The position numbers and the translations under genes were made by a program. From the NCBI GenBank assembly GCA_038373865.1, contig JAXGGA010002026.1:1-64000 (forward strand): a stretch of 64,000 bases of DNA. Reading direction: 5' to 3'. The notes below the pieces were generated by a model, which saw nothing but the letters and a program-made list of their open reading frames with translations, did no database searches and was not told where the DNA came from. Positions 11,701-20,986 of the stretch are shown here, one piece after another. The DNA comes from Uloborus plumipes. Taxonomy: Eukaryota > Arthropoda > Arachnida > Araneae > Uloboridae. Position 1 is the first letter of the stretch. Every line of letters begins with the position of its first letter.

Positions 11701-14700
11701 AAATTATGAATTTGCCGAATGAAGTTCCAATTTTACCGAATGATAAAATACAAGCATGCACGCACACCCGTCGTACATGCATAACATTTAGTGAGAAGTA
11801 GGTATTTAAAAAAAAAAAACAATTCGAAAAACTAAAAAGAACAAATCTCAATGTTGCAATATTGTCTTCAAATTGCCGAATCGTCAGCAAAATGTGCCGA
11901 ATTCAGAAATTATTGGGAGGTCATAGTGACCTCCCATTTGGGCGCTCCTGGCACTAGGGTGGGTCGGGGTAATTTGGGTATAAAAATGACCTACTTTGAG
12001 CTTTCCAGTCCTGTAGAAAAAAATTATATATAAAAATTTTTCTTTTTCTTGTTTCATCATAGCATTGTGACTTTCTAGAATAGTTTTTCACAAATTTCAA
12101 GTTAATAGATGCATTTGTATATTAATGGCTAGTTAAGTTTCACTATACCTAAATTACCCCATGGACGGGGGAATTTGGGTATAGTAATGGTTAGAGAGCA
12201 AAGCCTGGTTTTTAACAACTACCCTACTTAATTTTTTCAAACTTATGTTGAATGTAGGTATAATATAAATAATGAGATAGTACAAATACTAATTTTTATG
12301 AGTATTAAGACAAATTGTAGGTTACAAATAAAAAAATTCCAGGTTACAAATAAAACAAATTCTAGGTTATATACAAAAAATTGCACAAAATGACTAATTA
12401 TGGAATGGGCAGTAGTTTTTTGTGAGAGAACATTCAAGCAAATTTAAAAAATCTTCCATTATAATCTGGAACAGGAAATGTATCTGAAATCTATCCCAAC
12501 TTAACCCATTCAACATCATCCTCGTCCGGGAAAATGTAACGTTGACCGTCACCTTCACATTACCTTAAAAATTTAACGCTATAATATTCTGGACTTTTAG
12601 GGTCTTGGGCAATTATTTGCCCCCTGAATTCTTTTTGAGTTTTCCCACATTCACTCTGATAGTTTACTGAAACCCATGATCCTACATGGCTTGTAGAAGG
12701 CTGGGAAAGGTTATCTTCACTTTTTACTTTTGTTTTCTCGAACTGACTCATCTTGATAGTTTTTGTAGATTTTTTCTTTATTTTAACAGGTTTCTCTGAA
12801 AGCTCTTTGAATCTTATAGCTTTAGGCACAATAGTGGGCTTCTTTTTTCGCTTTTGTAGTCCGTTAAAATAATCATTTGTCCTTCTGATTGGTAAATGAA
12901 CGGTATACCCAAATTACCCCGTGTTTTTAAATCATCAATTACATGAAAACTAATAGTGATAAATTTTTCAATTTAATGACAAATTAGAGTAGACATATGT
13001 AATGTATACATAACTGAATTTGAAAAACATAGTCACATGTTCATTCGCAACACTATTTGGAAGTAGTTGGTTCGCATTACACTGCCATCTTCAAAAAGTT
13101 TAATTTATTTTTTATCAATTTCAATAAAAGTGTTGGAAACATTTTTTCAGCATATTCTCATAGGTATGGAGGATGTTTATAACTGAATTTTTGTAGTTAT
13201 CTCAAATGATTATTTTTCATTTTATTCAATAAAATGTAATTTATACCCAAATTCCCCCGATTACCCAAATCACCCCGACCCACCCTATTGTGTGTTTTGT
13301 TTTGTTCTACCCTACACGTAATTGAACATACTTTTAAGTTTCAAAATTAATCATCCAACAATTCAAAGTTATTAGGAGGGTGGTAGGTTGAACTTTCCTA
13401 ATTGCTTCAACTCAAGTTTCGATTGAAACCTTAATGTACAGTTTGCTTCTGTCTATGACAGTGTTTCCCAACCTTTTTGAGCTCATCGCTCCCCTCTAAA
13501 ATGCTGACTGACACCTATCCCCCCTCCCCCCCTGGTTCTTCTTCTTCAAAAAAAAAAAAAAAAACATAAGTTGGCGCAAGTGAGAATCGATGTTATTTAA
13601 AATATAAGTGTCTAACTTTAATTTGTGAAGTAAAATGTACGAAATAAAAAAATTATAACCAATTAGTTTTAAAGTAAAAATATTAATGAATAAATAAATT
13701 ACCTTTATTTTTTTTTTCTTTCACAAAGCGAACTGATAAGAGTTTGAAGGGTGACATTCAACTAAGATCATCGACGTACTTTTAGAGAAATACATTTTTC
13801 AAGAAATTATTTTCTCTTCTACACTGTAATCTGGGGGAATTAAAATCATTGAAACTAAAAATTTGAAAGAAAATAAATTGAAAATCTGAAAATTCATGAA
13901 ATTGACAAATACTTCCTATGGTTCATCCGAGGTGCAAGGAGTAAGCTCTTGAACTTTAATTTTTTTTTTTCTTAACTTGTGATTAATTGTCTGAACTCTG
14001 AACAACCGGTTTCGTACACGTTTACAATTTCGGTTTTTGTTACCCTTTTACTTCTAAATAACCCATCGCCCCCTATTGCCCCTGAAGAATTTACCGCCCC
14101 TTTGAGGAGTCAAATCGCCCCCTGGTTGGGAACCACTGGTTCATGTTATTTTACTTAACATAAGAAATTTAGTCTACGTATTGCCACTCGGTAGTACGAA
14201 CACTACTATACTACACTGCAAGGTTTCTTGACACTGACGTCACGACGTGCCTATGAAAAACGAGCTAACAGATAAAATATCATAGCCTACTTGGCGAATT
14301 AGAGGAGATCGCTAACTGTTTGTGAGCTCTTATTGGCTCCGCTGGTCGTGACGTCAGTGTCAACTTAGGCTGCTGCCTAGTATAGTAAAAATTTAGACTC
14401 ATATAAAAAGAACGTTGACCATTGATTCTGTAAAATTTTCTTGTTTCAGTGAACACGAAGCCTTCCTGTTCTGAAAATAGGTCATTTTCCAAAGATGCCA
14501 AGCCTTGGAAAGCTCCACTTAAATTCCTTGGCAATCTGATGGACAACACTGGTTTTAGTCGGCGAATTTGGCGGTCTTTTTCGTCCAAACAAGTTCAATC
14601 GGAGGATTCTATTTTCAATCGGAACTCAAATAACTTTGTACGCCAGGAAGAATGTGCGTATTCCTCCTCATCGGAGTCCAGCGATGAGGAACAGCCAGAA

Positions 14701-16553
14701 GAATGGACGGCCAAAGCTCCCTCCAAGCATATTTGGAAGCCACCTGTTGTGAGAAGAGTGATTAATAATAAGAAAGTCCAAATAGATCCTGCTGTCATGG
14801 CAGAAATAGAGGTATGTTCTATCGAGGAAAGCATACGATAGAGTAAATCGTTAAAATTACAGGTTGGACGTGGCACATTTTAGGGGGAAACGTTGTGACA
14901 CCATCGGCACCCCCTGAAGAGTTTCATTTGGCTCCTTATGGCACCTTTGACGGTACCGTTTGGCTCCTTGTGATACTGTATGGCTTGGGCCGTGGCAGCC
15001 CAATCGGTAAGCCGTCGGACTCGTGACCGGAGGGACCCGGGCTTGATCCTAGCCGATCAAAGATCCACCGTCTTGATTAATGGCGGCTGGGGTACGTTAA
15101 AAATGTCGTGGTTACAAAGTCCTCCAAGTGAAACGATACCTCTGGGGGTGCTGGGCCAAGGGTTTGCTCGACCCTTGGTTCTGGTTCAAAAAGAACAGAG
15201 CGCTCTTCAGGGCCCTATCCCGGTTAAACCACGAGTTGTGGTAGGTACGGGGCACCCTGGAGTGAGTGATGTTGATACCCTATGGCACTCCAAAAGTGCC
15301 ATAGAAAGTCAAATGGCATCTACAAGGCTTCTAGGGTGCCATGGGGAGTCAAGTTATACCCTTCACGGGGTCTGCTAGTAATACAACGTTTCACCCTAAG
15401 ATGTGTCATGTGCAACCCGCAGTTTCGATAGTGTAGTGCACAGTGGTTTCCAAAGTGGTCCACAGGGACCTCCAGGGGTCCTCCGGAGTATTGAAGGGGT
15501 CCATATAAAGGAAAGAAAAAATTGGGGGTCCACAAGATGTAAATAGGGGTCCTTTTGTTGATGCACCAAATTAACTCTCTGCCCCACTTAAAACAGTCTT
15601 CTCTTTTTTCTATGCAAGAATATTAGCTGATTTAAGTTTTGTGCCATTATTTTTATGAAAGTATGCATAAAACTGTTACATTTTTCCCTTCGTCTGTTTT
15701 CTTTTCACTTAAATTTCAATTTTTTTACTCTGCAGTAAAACTGACAACTGAATCTTTTAGAAAGTTATCACCTGGTTGTTTTGGAACATCAATAAATGGA
15801 ACTTAACCATTTAATTCCCGGTTTTAGAATGCCTGAGTTATACTATTACGATTCCTGATTAGTTTTGGAACTACCCCAAGGAAGGGTAGTTCACGGGAAA
15901 TTCAAAAACAAATGCAAGGGGTCCGCGGAATAAAAAAGTTTGGGAACTCCTGGTGTAGTGTAACAATGACAAAAGTAGAAATAGATAGCACCCGAAAAAG
16001 CAGTGTAAGACATGTTTCTGGAAAAGTAAATTATTTGTCTTCGTATCCCTGCTATTGAAATATTAGGCCTTAAATTCTCTCGAAATTTTAAGAAAGGAAG
16101 CCAAATTCACAGTGAGTAAGGAAGACATCTGTCACACGATTGGTAGATGGATGCGCAGACTGTGAAATAGAGTGATAAAATTCTCTTCAAGTCTTCAAAT
16201 TTGGTGCTTTTCTTAACACTCTGGTACGTTCTAAGACCTTATATCTTGATAACGGGTGGACTAGGGCAAATAATTTTTGTGTCAAAAATATGCCTTTAGA
16301 TGCTCTTTCGATTGCTACCTGTTCAAACTTTTCTCATTATTACACCATTTGCGTTTTTATATTGCCATTAAATGCGTTCGATGTCCACTTTAAAAAAGAA
16401 ATTGCTTTTTTGTATGTATGGGCAAAATATAAAAACAAAAATATTTGCAGTTTTTTTCTCTCTGTTTTTCAAATAGCCTTGTCAAAAAAATTTCTTTTCT
16501 TTTCATAGGACTTTGAGAAAATGGCAGCACAGTATATACAGCAGCATTCGTGA
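2744..16553 (+). CDS. Four-exon gene for a 241-residue coiled-coil protein of unknown family
   Basis: The coding exons are 2744-2779, 5599-5881, 14450-14811 and 16509-16553. All introns are GT-AG and the phases match at every joint: 0, then 1 (c + tg gives Leu), then 0. Conceptual protein: residues 1-12 from exon 1; a charged Leu/Arg/Glu coiled coil at about 13-55, rich in QREL, RRFYRKQL and LQDLSRSLER; a Ser-rich linker; a basic aromatic stretch (KAPLKFLGNL, about 127-136); an acidic Ser cluster SSSSESSDEEQPEE at about 178-191, typical of casein-kinase-2 targets; and a C-terminal helix ending in DFEKMAAQYIQQHS. No signal peptide or membrane segment is visible. The ATG has an A at -3 and an in-frame TAA upstream at 2708. 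I do not recognise the family. A role as a cytoplasmic scaffold or adaptor is only a guess. Alternative 5' splicing is possible (see the exon 1 entry). Confidence 0.8.
4027..4620 (+). repeat. 'gggaggtcac' family repeat, copy 1, interrupted
   Basis: It begins gcgccccgacc and ends gggaggtcatggtgacctc followed by a cctgga edge. The family recurs at 11669-11950, 31140-31420 (inverted), 41217-41430 (inverted), 54979-55220 and 60450-60686 (inverted). It is marked by repeated tgccgaat words and the near-palindrome gggaggtcactgtgacctcc at one end. This copy is longer than the usual ~280 bases because another repeat sits inside it at about 4128-4345. Superfamily unknown. Confidence 0.7.
4128..4345 (+). 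repeat. GC-richer repeat nested in the 'gggaggtcac' copy
   Basis: This block closely matches 19960-20150. Shared words in order are catctgcgcacgcgccaagt, ctcgaaataggggg, ggcatcgggaagtgcgcatc, tggctgccaggcg and acaaaacgcaaacagacag. It is noticeably richer in G+C than its surroundings, and similarity between the copies is high for a repeat in this window. The only two copies seen do not define its ends. It could be a short mobile element or a processed copy of an expressed sequence. Confidence 0.65.
4695..5500. mobile_element. Foldback-like element with ~115-bp repetitive inverted ends
   Basis: The left end (about 4695-4806) and the right end (about 5368-5480) are reverse complements. Each is built of short subrepeats around ggacatttccgccg, plus the words cggatttgtcctgt and tgcggcgga. 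The middle is AT-rich with no open transposase. Long inverted ends made of subrepeats are the hallmark of foldback-type DNA elements. The element lies in intron 1, and its right end is close to the exon-2 acceptor. Confidence 0.65.
5599..5881 (+). CDS. Exon 2: coiled-coil exon
   Basis: Acceptor aacttcccag|ctg and donor tca c|gtaagt bound 283 bases encoding residues 13-106 plus the first base of codon 107. Codon choice and G+C are clearly higher than in the flanks. The start of the exon is an uninterrupted heptad-like Leu/Arg/Glu helix (QRELQQKRR, RRFYRKQLREL, LQDLSRSLERG). It is followed by a Ser/Asn/Pro-rich segment (LSSSNPSIAVS) and HFDYPLGEL. Reading continues in frame into exon 3. Confidence 0.85.
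6640..7740 (+). repeat. Very degenerate tandem repeat inside the intron-2 insertion
   Basis: A unit resembling ctctcccgaaaattttc, then attgaagcttcaa, aatgcaattttaggc and tatctttagtgacgtt recurs at irregular spacing. The ctcycctgaaa-type word appears near 6692, 6782, 6927, 7009, 7090, 7184, 7496 and 7690. A related fragment is seen near 38570-38650. The units are too diverged to give an exact period. Confidence 0.4.
8386..8944 (+). mobile_element. TA-flanked MITE, 'cagtgaactctcac' family, copy 1
   Basis: The ends are cagtgaactctcacttat and the complement ataagtgagagttgactg, flanked by TA on both sides. The interior repeats tcacttatgcgcc words and has no coding capacity. A second copy of almost equal length lies at 51234-51783. 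TA duplication and a cagtg start fit the Tc1/mariner-pogo (Tigger-like) group. Confidence 0.8.
9642..10072. other. Repeat-derived filler in intron 2
   Basis: Poly-G near 9724-9733 and C-rich stretches suggest decayed repeats. The part after about 9900 may belong to the transposase fossil that follows, but no frame stays open far enough to show it. Confidence 0.3.
10073..10186 (+). pseudogene. Tc1/mariner-type transposase fragment
   Basis: One frame reads WHPYSPDMNPFDFFLWDHLK and ends soon after at a stop. This is the signature around the second catalytic aspartate of Tc1/mariner-superfamily transposases (SPD-x-NP-x-D-x-FLW-x-LK). Nothing upstream or downstream remains in frame and no terminal repeats were found. 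It is a short fossil in intron 2. Confidence 0.7.
10571..10722 (+). mobile_element. Short TTAA-site MITE 'ccctttggatccggg'
   Basis: The ends ccctttggatccggg and ccggctccaaaggg are inverted repeats. The left flank is TTAA and the right flank is TTCG, a decayed TTAA. TTAA duplications with CCC ends are typical of piggyBac-derived MITEs. It is about 150 bases and non-coding. Confidence 0.6.
10804..11107 (+). mobile_element. TTAA-site MITE 'ccctttatgcactga'
   Basis: The ends ccctttatgcactga and tcagtacataaaggg are inverted repeats. The left flank is TTAA and the right is TGAA. It is non-coding and may be a distant relative of the 'cccattaatgcctg' family. Confidence 0.55.
11405..11643 (+). mobile_element. 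TTAA-flanked 'cccattaatgcctg' MITE, copy 1 (short form)
   Basis: The ends cccattaatgcctgacat and ataggcattaatggg are inverted repeats, with intact TTAA on each side. The first 20 bases are tandemly doubled. Other copies are at 18638-19140, 20454-20986, 21629-22141 and 34771-34991. TTAA duplication with CCC ends points to the piggyBac superfamily as the source of mobility. Confidence 0.85.
11669..11950 (+). repeat. 'gggaggtcac' family repeat, copy 2
   Basis: A full-size copy of about 280 bases, from gacgccccgaac to gggaggtcatagtgacctcc and gcgctcctgg. It abuts the pogo-like element that follows. The interior carries the usual tgccgaat words. Confidence 0.75.
11957..13285. mobile_element. Pogo-like deletion derivative, 1.33 kb, TA-flanked
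   Basis: The terminal inverted repeats are gggtgggtcggggtaatttg and the complement caaatcaccccgaccaccc-type end, with TA on each side. Further internal aattacccc/ggggtaatttggg words repeat the end sequence. The minus strand between about 12491 and 12895 still reads as parts of a pogo/Tigger-type transposase, so this is an internally deleted copy of an autonomous element rather than an unrelated MITE. Confidence 0.8.
12491..12895 (-). pseudogene. Internally deleted pogo/Tigger-type transposase remnant
   Basis: Reading the minus strand, a central piece (HLPIRRTNDYFNGLQ) is joined straight to a C-terminal piece: a Lys-rich linker, KPTIVPKAIRFKE, GSWVSVNY, FRGQIIAQD, YYSVKFLR. After one in-frame TAA near 12557 comes FPDEDDVEWVKL. 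The last pieces match the C-terminal tail usual in arthropod pogo-like transposases (a GQVI...VKFLR block followed by an F-P-E/D-x-E-D-V-W block). The catalytic DDE core is missing. The gene is dead through deletion and nonsense. It lies in a 1.33-kb TA-flanked element and on the strand opposite the host gene. Confidence 0.7.
13459..14138 (+). mobile_element. hAT-like element, cagtg...cactg ends
   Basis: The ends cagtgtttcccaacc and ggttgggaaccactg are inverted repeats of the CAGTGGTTCCCAACC type found in hAT elements. The flanking octamers gtctatga and gttcatgt agree at five of eight positions, so the target duplication is decayed. The interior has C-rich tatcgccccc words near both ends and no transposase. 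Confidence 0.7.
14209..14384. mobile_element. Small MITE with 19-bp perfect inverted repeats containing TGACGTCA
   Basis: Positions 14228-14246 (ttgacactgacgtcacgac) and 14345-14363 are perfect reverse complements. Pairing continues outwards less well to ctatacta. The arms contain the palindrome TGACGTCA, the core of CREB/ATF sites. The element ends about 65 bases before exon 3. Regulatory meaning is unproven. Confidence 0.6.
14450..14811 (+). CDS. Exon 3: acidic-serine exon
   Basis: Acceptor ttcttgtttcag|tg and donor gag|gtatgt bound 362 bases. With the carried-over c the first codon is ctg (Leu 107), then residues 108-227. Visible features are KAPLKFLGNL with FSRRIWRSFSS (basic and aromatic), the acidic cluster SSSSESSDEEQPEE, and HIWKPPVVRRVINNKKVQID. 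The exon ends in AVMAEIE at phase 0 and continues as DFEKMAAQ in exon 4. Confidence 0.85.
14985..15273 (+). mobile_element. tRNA-derived SINE, copy 1 (diverged)
   Basis: It matches the copy at 56120-56415 over its whole length: a tRNA-like head (ggccgtggcagcccaatcgg), then gatccaccg, ttgattaatggcggctgg, cctccaagtgaaacgatacc and cggttaaaccacga. The box-B region is mutated. The 13-base flanks gatactgtatggc (14972-14984) and gataccctatggc (15274-15286) differ at two positions and look like an aged target duplication. Confidence 0.8.
15441..15954 (+). mobile_element. hAT-like MITE, cagtggtttccaaag ends
   Basis: The left end cagtggtttccaaag and the right end gtttgggaactcctg are imperfect inverted repeats. 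Flanking gtagtgca (15433-15440) and gtagtgta (15955-15962) match at seven of eight positions, the duplication length of hAT elements. Inside are repeated 'ggggtcc' words at both ends and no open frame. Confidence 0.75.
16509..16553 (+). CDS. Exon 4: last 14 codons and stop
   Basis: The pyrimidine-rich acceptor ttcttttcatag is followed by DFEKMAAQYIQQHS and TGA at 16551-16553. Phase 0 agrees with exon 3. The join EIE|DFEKMAAQYIQ makes one continuous charged helix, which supports the splice. Confidence 0.75.
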   Translation, partial: DFEKMAAQYIQQHS

Positions 16554-16765
16554 TTTTTTCAATTTGGAACTGTACATTAAAGGTGTAAGAAGGATGAAAT
16601 GCATGTACTTTACGACAAATCTTCAAGATTGTGATGTCAAATGGACAGTGAACACCTTAAGTGCATTAAAGATGATCTAAATTAAAAGGATTCCTATTGA
16701 ACTGATGCTCGAATTTATACATGAACTATTCCATGACGAATAAAGATATGCTTGTGTACGTAATT
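16554..16765 (+). other. 3' UTR with polyadenylation signal
   Basis: AATAAA lies at 16739-16744, about 190 bases after the stop. It is followed by a T/G-rich stretch (tgcttgtgtacg, tatgttt), the usual arrangement for cleavage 10-25 bases downstream. The exact cleavage point is not visible. Confidence 0.6.
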
Positions 16766-18633
16766 ATGTTTACATTTATCTTATGTTTTTACGGTTGATG
16801 TTAGTTTTTTGTCAGAGAGAAAAATTGAAGAACCTATTCATGAATAGTGCCAAGAAACTTAGTACACTTAACAATTACTTTCTGAAATTCAAACATTCAA
16901 ATAAAAATAAATACAAAACAAAAAGAATAAGAAGAAATAAAGTCGATGAAAAAAAGTTATATAGATATATTTAATTTACGACATTTGTTGAGCGGCTTTA
17001 ATCATATTATCCAGAGAGCTGCAGTAATGAATACAGATAGCATTGCAATAAGTTCAGTAAGGAGAAATGGGATTTATCATGTGAAAGTAGGAAAAAGTTT
17101 TCTATGCTTGACGAAATGGTCCAAGACGATGAACTGACTGCTAAATGGTACTCCAGTCGAAAGAAGAGTGGAGACTTAAAGACTTGCTGATTCGGTTTGT
17201 TGCAGAAAGAGCATGCTCTCTCTAACCCAACCTCTTTAATTTGGACATATCGTCGGCACCATGCTGAAATAACGAATGTGATCGCGTTTTTCAAGTTCGA
17301 ATTTTATAAATAATTAAAATTAAACTGATACCTTCGAACGATAGTTTTAAACTTAAAGATATCTATAAAATTTAAAAATTGAAAATAACCAAACACGCCA
17401 AGTGTAAAAAATTATATTCTGGTTTTGGCTCTCTTGAAAAGTGTCAATTTTCACATTCGTAATTTCAGCATGGTGCCGACGATATCATCGACTTTTAAAA
17501 GGAACCTGTTCTGAAAAAAATTTCCACTTTTGGTTTAATAAAATTTCTTTTCGGTTACCAAAGGCAAAAATAATTTCTTATTCGTTCCATTGTAATCATG
17601 ATTGTTACAAGGAAATGGGTATAAAACGAACTTACTTTATGAATTGTTCGGTTGCAGATTATGAAATCTTCCTCCAAAATCGGAACAAAAAACTAAACTA
17701 CTCTTGACACTTTTGTTTGCAACCCGAAAATGCCCATTAAAGTTTAGTACCTGGGCGACCGAGCAACTCTCGGTTAAAAAAAAAAAAGAGATTTGTAAAA
17801 TCGTATTTTTTTCTGAAGTTCGAAGTACTTATTTAGACAAACTTGAAAAGCATTTTTAAACCATTGGTTGTAATTACGCATTTAAAACAGCCTTAATTTA
17901 CTGAAAAAAAAACGCAACCTTATTTAAACGAGTTAAAATCACACCACAATATAACTTTTCTTTTCATCGGTCTTTTTAACATTTCAAAAACAATAATAAT
18001 TTTAACGTGTTGCCAAACTCGTTTGCCAAATGCCATAAAATTTAAATTTACTCTGTGAAACGGGCTTTTTTTTTTTTTAACTTTCGTTTTTACAGAAAAA
18101 ACACCGATGCAGATGAACTCAAAAACCAAAACTTTATCTAAATACAAAATTTTATCAAAATCGTTAGATCCGTTATCGAGATCCGAAATATAAATTTATA
18201 CACAAGAATTGCTCCTTTAAAGATAAAAGATTTCTTGGAATCTCACCGTGGAAACAATAAAAAAAAAAAAAAAAGCGCCTTAATAGATTGACTGTAACTT
18301 CGAATTTTCACGCTTTTCCATGAATAATTGAAAAAAAAAAAGTTGCTTTATTTAAGACCAATTACGTAAAATTTTTGTTTCGTAAAAAAAGTGTGAAAAT
18401 TAAAGAAAAGCATGGAAAGTCAAGATGATTTTGAAATAATTAAATGAAATAAAGAGCGCTAATACACCTCAGAAAACTTGATAACAAAAACACATGCCTA
18501 TTTACGATTTTTAAGAAACGTCCTTTTCAGAGGTAACATTTTTTTAAAATATGGTTTAAAAAACATCTGACAAAAGCAAAAGCTTTTCCACCTATGTGCT
18601 CACTTTTGTTTTCAATTTAAAACTAGGGGCATC
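16766..18633. other. Intergenic AT-rich stretch
   Basis: The only structure noted is the 36-bp inverted pair at 17246-17281 and 17451-17486. Open frames here are short, AT-driven and without recognisable domains. Confidence 0.4.
17246..17486. repeat. Isolated inverted repeat, 35-36 bp arms
   Basis: The left arm tatcgtcggcaccatgctga continues to cgaatgtga. The right arm is its complement (tcacattcg ... ctgacgata-type end, with tcagcatggtgccgacgata). The arms are almost perfect except one base, separated by about 170 AT-rich bases. Sequence outside the arms does not pair well. It may be the ends of a small MITE or a structured RNA. Confidence 0.55.
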
Positions 18634-18637
18634 TTAA

Positions 18638-19140
18638 CCCATTAATGCCTAGCGTCCCTTTTTAGGTATGGTCCAAAAAAGGGTCCGAATTTCCCCAAAA
18701 AGTGAATACTTCAACCAAATAATAGTGTTCAATTAGTACCTTGGTATTTTTTCAATTCGTTATTAACAGATTGCAGCACATAACCATTGTAAAGTGTGTT
18801 CTGTAGCAGTTTTAATATGATCTTTATCAAAAATGACATCCTTCACAATCTCAAGAAAAAAAGCTAAGTTTTCAAAGTTATTCCCAGCTTCCCAGTTTAT
18901 GTTAATTGCTGATTTTATAATGTCTTTTTAAAAATTGTATCGTAGGCAGAAAAAAATTTTAGTAAAAAAAGTATGTACCCTCTGGGGTCTATCGTAACTT
19001 TTAAGGGACAATTTTTCTTTCCTTAGTAAAAAAATTATTTTCTACATAATATTTTTTTATTATTTTTCCTGTCCAGAAAACACTATTTGTAACCAGCATA
19101 CAAAATATCTTTGGGGAAAAAAATGTCAGGCATTAATGGG
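18638..19140 (-). mobile_element. TTAA-flanked 'cccattaatgcctg' MITE, copy 2 (long form)
   Basis: TTAA at 18634-18637 and 19141-19144 flank a 503-base element with inverted ends cccattaatgcctagcgtcc and gtcaggcattaatggg. Orientation is opposite to the 11.4-kb copy. The long form has an extra middle segment containing aacacactttacaatggtta and tatgtaccctctggggt-like words. Confidence 0.85.
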
Positions 19141-19959
19141 TTAAGCTGCTTCTGGACTAGGGGCATATTAAATCGAGCTTCTGGAAGCTGCTCACTTGAA
19201 CATTTACATATTTAGAAGCTCAGAACATGTGCAGCAGCTCAAGTTCAGGGACTTGTGACGTAATGTCACATGGTGCTCATATTTATGGCTCATGCAGCTT
19301 CAGAAAATAAACTGTAGGTCACACTAAAAATTTGCAGTGGTAGATTATTATGCAGTTGTGTGATTTTTATATGAAGTGTTTTTCAAGCACATCGTACATG
19401 TGATTTTCATGCCTCTAAATCTTGATTGTAATTCTTATTCTCGGATGCAATTGCAAGATAAAACAATTATTTGCATCTGATACAGAACGAAAATAAAATA
19501 CTTATTACATTAATTTGTATTTAATGGTAGAATCTCTAACATTACAAAATTGTGATGTGTCCACATTGGATTTTTTTTAAACATAAACAAGATCAGAATT
19601 AAGGGAACAAAAACGCAAACTGCTCATAACATATTTATGAAATGAAACGGAATAACCCTTGAAGCAAAATAGCGTTCAATAAAGCTTTAATTTAAAAAAA
19701 ATATATATATATACAATTTAGCCCAAAAAACATTTTATAAAGTTTTTAACGTGAATACCGTGTTGTCCTTATTTGGATTGAATTTACTTGAAAGAATTGG
19801 TTCGGGTTTTTCAAGATACATCAGTTTATAAAGAAACAGTTTAAGTCTCAAGAATGTTTTTTTCAAAAGCCGTTTTTCTAAAAAAATGTTGCACTTTAAG
19901 TGTAGCTCATAAAGCTCTGCAAACATTCACAAAAGTATGCTACTGTCTAAAATTTTTTC

Positions 19960-20150
19960 GTGCGACCTCCGCTGCATCTGCGCACGCGCCAAGTCTCTTC
20001 GGACTTTCTCGAAATAGGGGGAAAAGTAATGAGGAAGTAGTAAGCGAACAAAAGCTGAAGGCATCGGGAAGTGCGCATCCAAAACCTAACTCCCCTTTTT
20101 CAGATGGAAGCGCGATGGCTGCCAGGCGTACAAAACGCAAACAGACAGTA
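19960..20150 (+). repeat. GC-richer repeat, second copy
   Basis: It matches 4128-4345 with the same word order (catctgcgcacgcgccaagt ... gaagtgcgcatcc ... acaaaacgcaaacagacag). It lacks a short stretch present in the 4.1-kb copy. This copy is not inside a 'gggaggtcac' repeat, so the two families are independent. Confidence 0.65.
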
Positions 20151-20453
20151 CTATTAAATTTCATATTTACAGTCAAGAGTGAATATTTGTGTAACTGATT
20201 AACAAAGTTGATTCACAAACTCGCTTCTGGTGACAGGGATGTTTCAATAGTATAAACGCCTGTATATTTTCACTTCTATTCCTTAATTATTGTAGTTTAT
20301 TTGTAATACTGTGGCTAAAACAACTGTTTTGATTCTCGAAACCTAAAACATATTTACGTTAAGTAGTTTTTTTCAAATGGTAATCCCTTTCAAATGGTGA
20401 TCCCTAAAACTACATAGAATCGAATTATATAACAGATACATACTTATCTTTAG

Positions 20454-20986
20454 CCCATTAATGCCTGACATTTTATTTCCCAAAGATATTTTGTATACTG
20501 TTTACAAATAGTGTTTAATGGACAGGAAACATAATTAAAAAATGTCATGTCAAAAATAATTTTTTTATTAAGAAAAGAAAAATCGTCCTTAAAAAGGGAT
20601 GCCAGACCCCAGAGAGTACATACTTTTTTTACAAAAAAACTTTTTTTCTGCCTACGATATAATATTTAAAAAGACATTTTATAAGAAGAAATAAAAGCAG
20701 CAATTAACATAAATTGAGACTCTGGGAATAATTTTAAAAACTTAGCTTTTTGCTCTTGAGATTGTGAACGATGTAATTCTTGATAAAGATCATATTAAAA
20801 CGGCTACAGAACACACTTTACAATGGTTACATGTGTACAATGGTGCTGCAATCTGTTAATAAGGAATTGAAACAATACCAATAAAGTTTTCATTGAACGC
20901 TATTATTTCGTTGAAATGTTCATTTTTGGAAAATTCAAACACACTTTTTGGACCACCCCTAAAAAGGGACGCTAGGGATGAATGGG
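20454..20986 (+). mobile_element. TTAA-site 'cccattaatgcctg' MITE, copy 3 (long form)
   Basis: The left flank is TTAG (decayed TTAA) and the right flank is intact TTAA. It starts cccattaatgcctgac and ends gctagggatgaatggg. It is 533 bases and co-linear with copies 2 and 4 after inversion. Confidence 0.85.

Larger units (their letters stand above)
5882..14449 (+). other. Intron 2, built almost wholly of mobile elements
   Basis: This 8.6-kb intron runs from gtaagt to ttgtttcag. In order it contains: the ~3.7-kb insertion with a duplicated donor sequence, a transposase scrap, three TTAA-flanked MITEs, a 'gggaggtcac' repeat, a pogo-like element, a hAT-like element and a small MITE with an internal tgacgtca. 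Confidence 0.7.
14812..16508 (+). other. Intron 3
   Basis: A 1.7-kb intron from gtatgt to tttcatag. It contains a SINE (14985-15273) and a hAT-like MITE (15441-15954). From 15960 to 16500 only AT-rich sequence was seen. Confidence 0.65.
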
